The notes beneath the pieces were generated by a model. That model saw only the letters and a program-made list of their open reading frames with translations, had not been told where the DNA came from and searched no databases. DNA of 64,000 nt from Poecilobothrus nobilitatus (lineage: Eukaryota; Arthropoda; Insecta; Diptera; Dolichopodidae), in contig OX352774.1 of assembly GCA_947095535.1 (NCBI GenBank), positions 33,124,496 to 33,188,495 on the forward strand, written 5' to 3'. Shown in pieces: positions 58,500 to 64,000 of this stretch. The position numbers were made by a program, and so were the translations under genes. How positions within the stretch are numbered: position 1 is the first letter of the stretch; each line of letters starts with the position of its first letter.

Positions 58500-58935
58500 T
58501 TTTTTTAACATTATAGTAGTTACAGTCATCGAACTTTAACTATATCAGGTTGATGATGCTAATTTTATTTACCGTCAGTGCTCTGAATAATGACAGAAAC
58601 ATTGAACCATGTTCTGAAATTCTTCAGCCAACATATTCTAATTCTTCCTTTCGGAAGACCTAAAAGGAGTTAAGAAAACTATATTTGTAATAAGAAATCT
58701 CATTACGTATGGGTAAGAAAATTTAATTTTCTTTACTTTATTATTTTAACAATATCTGTTGATTTTTACTTTTCTCTCAAAACTTTTACATTAGTAATTT
58801 TATTCATCTATTTAATTTTTAATATTCTACTAAATATTCAAATTTCAAGAGTTTCTAATTTTTTGATAGAAGCTTCTGTCCACGCTTTGACACCATATTT
58901 TACACCACATAATGTTTAAATAAAGGAATTACCAT
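58500..58935 (-). pseudogene. LINE reverse transcriptase tail, degenerate, minus strand
   Basis: In minus-strand frames: GVKAWTEASIKKLETLEI (58.91-58.86 kb), IFSRILKIK and NKITNVKVLREK (58.85-58.75 kb), then WLKNFRTWFNVS and FRALTVNKISIINLI (58.66-58.55 kb). This is the order of motifs in the post-reverse-transcriptase tail of the same LINE type as 12.55-13.04 kb (EAWTLTEASIKKLE, YRRILKI.W, WLKNLR.W, FRAAVNK). Stops and deletions break it. Confidence 0.65.
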
Positions 58936-58957
58936 ATTATGTTAACTAGTTATTATA

Positions 58958-59095
58958 GAATATCTCGAAAAGGGTCATATCTCGAAAAGGGTCCAGAATA
59001 GATCCCCCCTCCAATACAATTTGTTGTTCCTCTCGACGTGCCCGATCACCCACTTTTAACGAAGACCATCGAGTCGAAAACACCCTGTATATTGA
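58958..59095. mobile_element. GC-richer segment ending ACACCCTGTATA, possible transposon-end fragment
   Basis: The block contains a direct repeat TATCTCGAAAAGGGTC (58962-58977 and 58979-58994), CCCCCCTCCAATAC and CCTCTCGACGTGCCCGATCA, and ends AACACCCTGTATATT. CACCCTGTATA-type ends with TA are common at insect Tc1/mariner-type MITE termini. No matching inverted end was found, so the class is uncertain. Confidence 0.3.
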
Positions 59096-61545
59096 ATTTA
59101 TTGATTGTTGGAAAACTAAAATTTTAATTAAGTCATCAATCAATAAATTGGGTTAGGTCAGACATAATAACAGTACCACAAACTATTTTATTTAATATTA
59201 CAGCTACTGTTACCATTATTAACGTAATCAATGTGGTCAAATTTAATAACTATCTAGCTACATACATATACATTCATATATTTACATACTTATTTTATGA
59301 AATATTTTTGCTATTTTAAAGAATAACAAACCATAATAAATTGTTATGGAGTTTTTTTTTTTTAATTTCGAAAAAAAAGTTTTTTCGTACCTAATTTCCT
59401 AAGACCTAAAAAGAAAAAAAAATTTCTTTTACATTTTTTTTTAAAGTGTTATGGGTTGTTGTTTTTAATGGAATAAAATGTGCTTACAAGTTTTACTATG
59501 CTCGTGCGTTTGCCTATTTACAAAACTTTATGAAAAAAAATTAATTTTTTCTTAATAACTATATCACAATAACTATTTGGTAATACCAGACCTTTCTTTT
59601 GTAAATTTTTTTATGTAATCCTCATTTGTTACAGAACTAAGTATCCACATCTTCCGAACATAAATATCGACCGCTTAGAATAATTAAAGGTATTCTACCA
59701 AGCTAAAAATGTCAAATGAAAGAATTTTTTTAGTATCTTGTAGATAGGTACCTACCTATCTAATTAAAAATAAACCTAAGTAAGTAGGTATCTATCTCGG
59801 TATAAAATATGTTTTATTAAATTATTTAACGTTATTTGAAACTGAAATTTCGTATAACTATAAAAATTTAGAATGATGTTTTACATGACTGTTTTGAAAA
59901 TGTGCGTCTTAAAAAACTCTTGGCCTCAACTGTTTTATTTATTTTTTTCTTTTAACCTTTCTCTATTTTTGCTTTTTTTTACCTTTTGTTTTTTTTTTGC
60001 AAAATTTATACACGTTACATGTAATTTTTCATTTGTTATTTACCTTTACCTACTTTTAAATCTGTTAAAACAGAAACAAAAAACAAAATAAAAAGATAAA
60101 TAAAAAAAAAACAACAAAAATTAGTAAAAACAAAATAAACATAACAATTTTATTCTTTCACACAAAAATTTACTCCCCAAAAATAAAAAAAAAAATTTTT
60201 TTTTCGCAAAACTAGAATTTCCGTTATAATTTTTAAGTTACTTTTTGTTATTGTTATTAATTTTTTTTTTTTTTGTTGTAATTTTCAAAGCTTTTGATCA
60301 TCATTTGTACAACTACAAAATAAAAACAACAACAAAAAATTTCAAAATGAAAAACTGAAAAAAAAACGACGCACACACAATATATCCATCTAAGTGCCCT
60401 ACTTTTGTTTTGGGTTTGTTGAATTGAACACGGAAAAAAAAAGAAAGAAAAACAAAAACGCGATCATTTTTTATTTTATTTTTTTTTTTTCTTGTAATTT
60501 TTTGCCATTTTAACCTTTTTATTCTTTAAAACACTCTTTTTTATACATCCTCTTTTAAAAATCAATACCACACACATGTTGAACTTTTATGAGTCTCATG
60601 TGCCTACTTAAAATTGATTTAATCATCTGATGTTGTACCTAGCTACATATATACATACATATGTATGTATATCAATATTAATATTAACACATAATATTTT
60701 TGTAGATCTTGTCTAATGTTTATTTTTTGGATTTGAAAAATTTTCAACCGAGAAAACACCCCTCTGATATCACCGGAAAAAATTAACAAAAACCATAAAA
60801 CCACGAAAAAAATTTGTTAAAAGTTCATTTGTTCGCAAACTTTTTAATATAGGTATGTACAATAAATGAATAGCATATTTTGAGCATTTTATGAATGTAT
60901 TTGTGCACGCGCGTGCAAATTAAGTACAATTACAAATGTACAACATATATATATATGTATGTACATATATATTATGTATATACATAAATATATACAATAA
61001 TTACAGTAATTCAAATTACACGCGCAAAAATTTTAAAGTTCACTTATGTTCGTTTTGGTTTATTTTTATGTTATTTTGTTTTTTTTTTTTTTCGGTTAAA
61101 TCAATTTTAACCGACAAGTGTTAACCTAAAATGAAATTATTTTGAATAGCAAGTGTTTCTAATCATTATACTTAAAGAATTAAAGTGTACAAAACTTTGT
61201 GGTAATGTATGGATCATTTTATGTATGTGTATGTATGTACATACATATAGGTACATACTTGAATTAAGAAGTTTCTTTCCTGGAAGTAATATTTTGATTT
61301 CGAAATTAAAGTAGGCAGATGCTGGTTAAATGAAAAGATTTTTCTTTCGTTTTTAAAAAGTCTTTTGTAAGAAATGATCATATCTTATACGTAATTGTGT
61401 TATTTTGTTAGTCAAAAGCTAAGATAGAATAAAGTTACAAAATTATTATATTTTTATGTAAAATCTTTTAAACGTATGTATGTAAATTTGAAAATTTTAT
61501 TTTGTATAGGTATTAGGTAGATACTTTATGTATACGTAACTATTC
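59096..61545. other. Non-coding AT-rich DNA
   Basis: Palindromic TATACATACATATGTATGTATA-like microsatellites near 60650-60672 and 61220-61250. No gene or repeat family was recognised. Confidence 0.55.
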
Positions 61546-61745
61546 TTTTTTAACAGAATTTGGGAATCATCGAAAGAGATTCAAGAGGAGCGGTACAAGC
61601 ATAATTCTTCTATCATCATATAAGATTTAAACCTACTAAACGCCACCTACTCTTTTTAACGTAACAATATAGGTTAGGTGACTTTAGTACTATAATTGTT
61701 TTGTTTGGGGAAAGTGGTAAAAATAAGAATGCGATAAACTGAGGT
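61546..61745 (-). mobile_element. A-tailed repeat family G, copy 7
   Basis: Minus-strand copy: T-rich edge, GAATTTGGGAATCATCGAAA, CTACTAAACGCCACCTACTC, TTTTTAACGTAACAATATAGG and GACTTTAGTACTATA, collinear with copy 4 (40.0-40.2 kb) and, inverted, with copy 1 (4.44-4.62 kb). Confidence 0.5.
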
Positions 61746-64000
61746 ATGAACGTCCTTCTTAAACCCATGTGTGTAAATTAAAAATGTAATCATGTTAGAG
61801 AACGCATGAGGTGGACGATTCGTTTCAGAGATCTTCAAGTCTCAAACGAAATGCCGTATTACTCTGATTTTTGCCATCTAGGAATTTGAACAACGTAACG
61901 AATGTATTATAATAGTTTTTTTTTTGGGTCTCTAGCATTGTTTTTATGATCTGTAAAATTCAATAAATTTATTTTGTGATAGTAGGGCTCAATATCCAAA
62001 GAACTGATAGTACCTCAATGTAGAATGAATTTATGTATGTACGTATGCATGTAGCTCGTAATTTTATTAGGTATGTAGGTATTGTATATCAAATGCTTCA
62101 ATGATTTATACTTTATCTTCAATGGTTAACAATAAGTACTTTAATATTTTCAATTTGTTTCGAACACTGGTATTTTTAAGTACATAATGTTTATTAGAAT
62201 AAAATCAGAACGATTGTAGGTATTTTAAAAGTCATAATATGCATAGGTACCTTATATCTACCTATTAAAAATTTAATTAAACAAAATGTGTGTACTTCAA
62301 ACCTCTAATACTAACATGTAACTCAAAAATCAAAATATGGTTAGTAAATGTGTAAACGTATCACGTATGTATGCATGTGTGTTATTGATAGTAATATTAC
62401 TAAACAACTAAACAGAAATATAAAGTATAATATTTGATATGAACTTGGATATTAATTAAAAATTATAATAACCTTATAACGGTATATAGGTACCTATCTT
62501 GTTTAGATATAAAAAAAATACCAACACTAGTATAACTAATTCTCCTCAAACATGTTTTTCCACGCGTATGTCAAAATCACTAAGAAATATAAAAATATAA
62601 GAATTAATAACAAGAGTTTGATTAATTAATTCACCAAAAAAAAAACTTGTTCAAGACATTTTATATATAACCTATTCAAATTTTAAAATAATTTAAATTT
62701 CAAAATCATAATTTTGATTTATTATATAAACAACAAACAATAAACAATTATTGCTAAATACATTTTAATAAAATCTAAAAATATAAATATACAAGTTCAA
62801 ATTCAACAAACTAACTATACCTTTAAAAAAAAAAACAATTAATAGATACATACTACATAGGTACATTAATATATATGTATTTATAACGTGTTATTAAAAA
62901 TATAAGACAAAAAAACAAAATTTGAAAATTCAATTTTTAGTCAAATTAATTTTATACAGTTACTACCACTACGTCGTAAAACAGATATGTACCTATCTAC
63001 AACCAACCTAGAGATTTTTTTTTTTTTTTTTTTTGTAATATCACATTCCATTCCACACAAATCTTTTGTTTTGGTAAAGTGTAATAATGTGCCATTAGGG
63101 CAAATAATTCTACAAACCAAAGTAAACAAAAAACAAAAGAAAAGAAAAACAATCAACACAAAAACAAAACATGCATAAGAAAAAATTAAAAATCCGTCAT
63201 TCCACCTTCTCTTCTCCACACTTTGTCCTTTCGACAAGTTTTCAACAAAAAAAAAAAAACAAAAAAAACAATGAAAAAACTTGAAATGCGAAAATTCTTA
63301 TTTTGCTTTTATTTTTGTTCATTTTCTATTTTTTTTCTTTTGTATCTTATTTTACCTCTTGTTACGCAAAATTTTATGAATGACTCAAATAAAAAAAATT
63401 GAAAAACTAAACGGATTTTTTTTTTCCCATTCTGTTTATTATTATTTTTCGTTTTCTTCCCTCTTTATTTTTTTTTTTTTATTTTTGCTAAATTAATTTT
63501 TTTTAAATTTTTCTATTTTTTTTTTTGGTTTTTTGCTTTGTGATCATTTTTGTTGTATTTATATGTCTTTCTCTTTCTAAGAAATATAAGATTTCTTTCT
63601 CTTTCTAATAATATATTTATTGCTGTTGTTTTTTAATATTATTTTTAATGCTTTTTTGTTTTTGTTTTTGTTGTTACTGTCGAGTAAGCTTTCAAATATG
63701 TGAAGTACCGTTATATCGGAGAATGTTTATATCATCATGTATTTTTTTTTGTGATTTTTGCGCTTTTGTTTTTTTGCTTTTTGTCAGTTGAAAGTTTTTC
63801 TGTTTTATTGTCAGAATTATAGTTTTTTTTTTGGTTTTGATCCATCGTTTGAAATATGAATCTGTATAGTTATTATAAATCTAACGGTACGTTAGTTTTT
63901 GAATTAATTTTTTTGTTAAAACGTAACTTAATTTATTGAAGACAAAAAACTTTTCAGAGGTTGTTTAGTTGGAAGAAAATTATTTTTGTTTTTATATTGT
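61746..64000. other. Non-coding AT-rich DNA to the window end
   Basis: An imperfect hairpin lies at 61818-61852. A weak exon-like segment on the minus strand (63045-63113) is described among the findings. The last kilobase is T-rich. No gene was called. Confidence 0.5.

Noticed and set aside
62941..63237. 98-codon open frame on the minus strand
   Set aside because: Dominated by Phe/Val/Leu and a poly-Lys run from homopolymers. Only the sub-segment 63045-63113 looks mildly coding and is reported as a finding.
1..64000. CRISPR array, operon, phage or bacterial mobile element
   Set aside because: No regularly spaced direct repeats with unique spacers and no dense ORF arrangement. Base composition, introns-like signals, SINEs and LINEs show this is eukaryotic DNA.
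1..64000. A previously undescribed multi-gene biological system
   Set aside because: There are no intact genes to form one. The novel-looking content is limited to repeat families and possible splicing signals.

Overview
This window reads as nuclear DNA from an arthropod, most likely an insect and possibly a fly. It is extremely AT-rich, with long poly(A)/poly(T) runs every few hundred bases and many TATGTACATA-type and TATG microsatellites. It also carries a dense mixture of SINE, LINE, Tc1/mariner, pogo-like, piggyBac-like and Helentron-like debris. The species cannot be named from the sequence. There are no bacterial-type genes, and no rRNA gene, functional tRNA gene or CRISPR array. I found no intact protein-coding gene in 64 kb; the long open frames are low-complexity, antisense to repeats, or inside transposon remnants.

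Layout. 0-5 kb: one credible exon-like segment on the + strand (694-766), then a pair of diverged 270-bp repeats. 5-13 kb: several copies of a Helentron-like family (5.1-6.3, 7.56, 8.7, 11.5-12.1 kb), a local 120-bp tandem repeat and a LINE tail (12.55-13.04 kb). 13-20 kb: palindrome-rich DNA, the first tRNA-derived SINEs and a poly(A)-tailed LINE tail. 20.86-22.41 kb: a pogo-like element interrupted by a foldback-like insert with its own minisatellite. 25.57-26.69 kb: a mariner-like transposon with perfect ends and a dead transposase. 27.8-28.3 kb: another LINE tail. 31.7-32.5 kb: a second foldback-like element. 35.0-36.8 kb: the longest Helentron-like copy, with a 477-bp internal tandem repeat and a 3' hairpin. 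38.46 kb: an excellent minus-strand recursive splice site candidate. 41.04-41.36 kb: a nearly palindromic MITE flanked by TTAA. 43-64 kb: more SINEs (two in a 180-bp tandem duplication), A-tailed repeats, LINE tails and AT-rich filler.

My interpretation is that this is intronic or intergenic sequence. The recursive splice site candidate and the absence of ordinary exons fit the interior of a very long minus-strand intron, but that is inference. The mobile elements form a small ecosystem. Decayed LINEs of at least three sequence types could have supplied the machinery that moved the SINE, and four SINE copies (five counting a low-complexity case) still show matching target-site duplications. 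Non-autonomous DNA elements (mariner, pogo-like, piggyBac-like, foldback, Helentron-like) lie here without a working enzyme.
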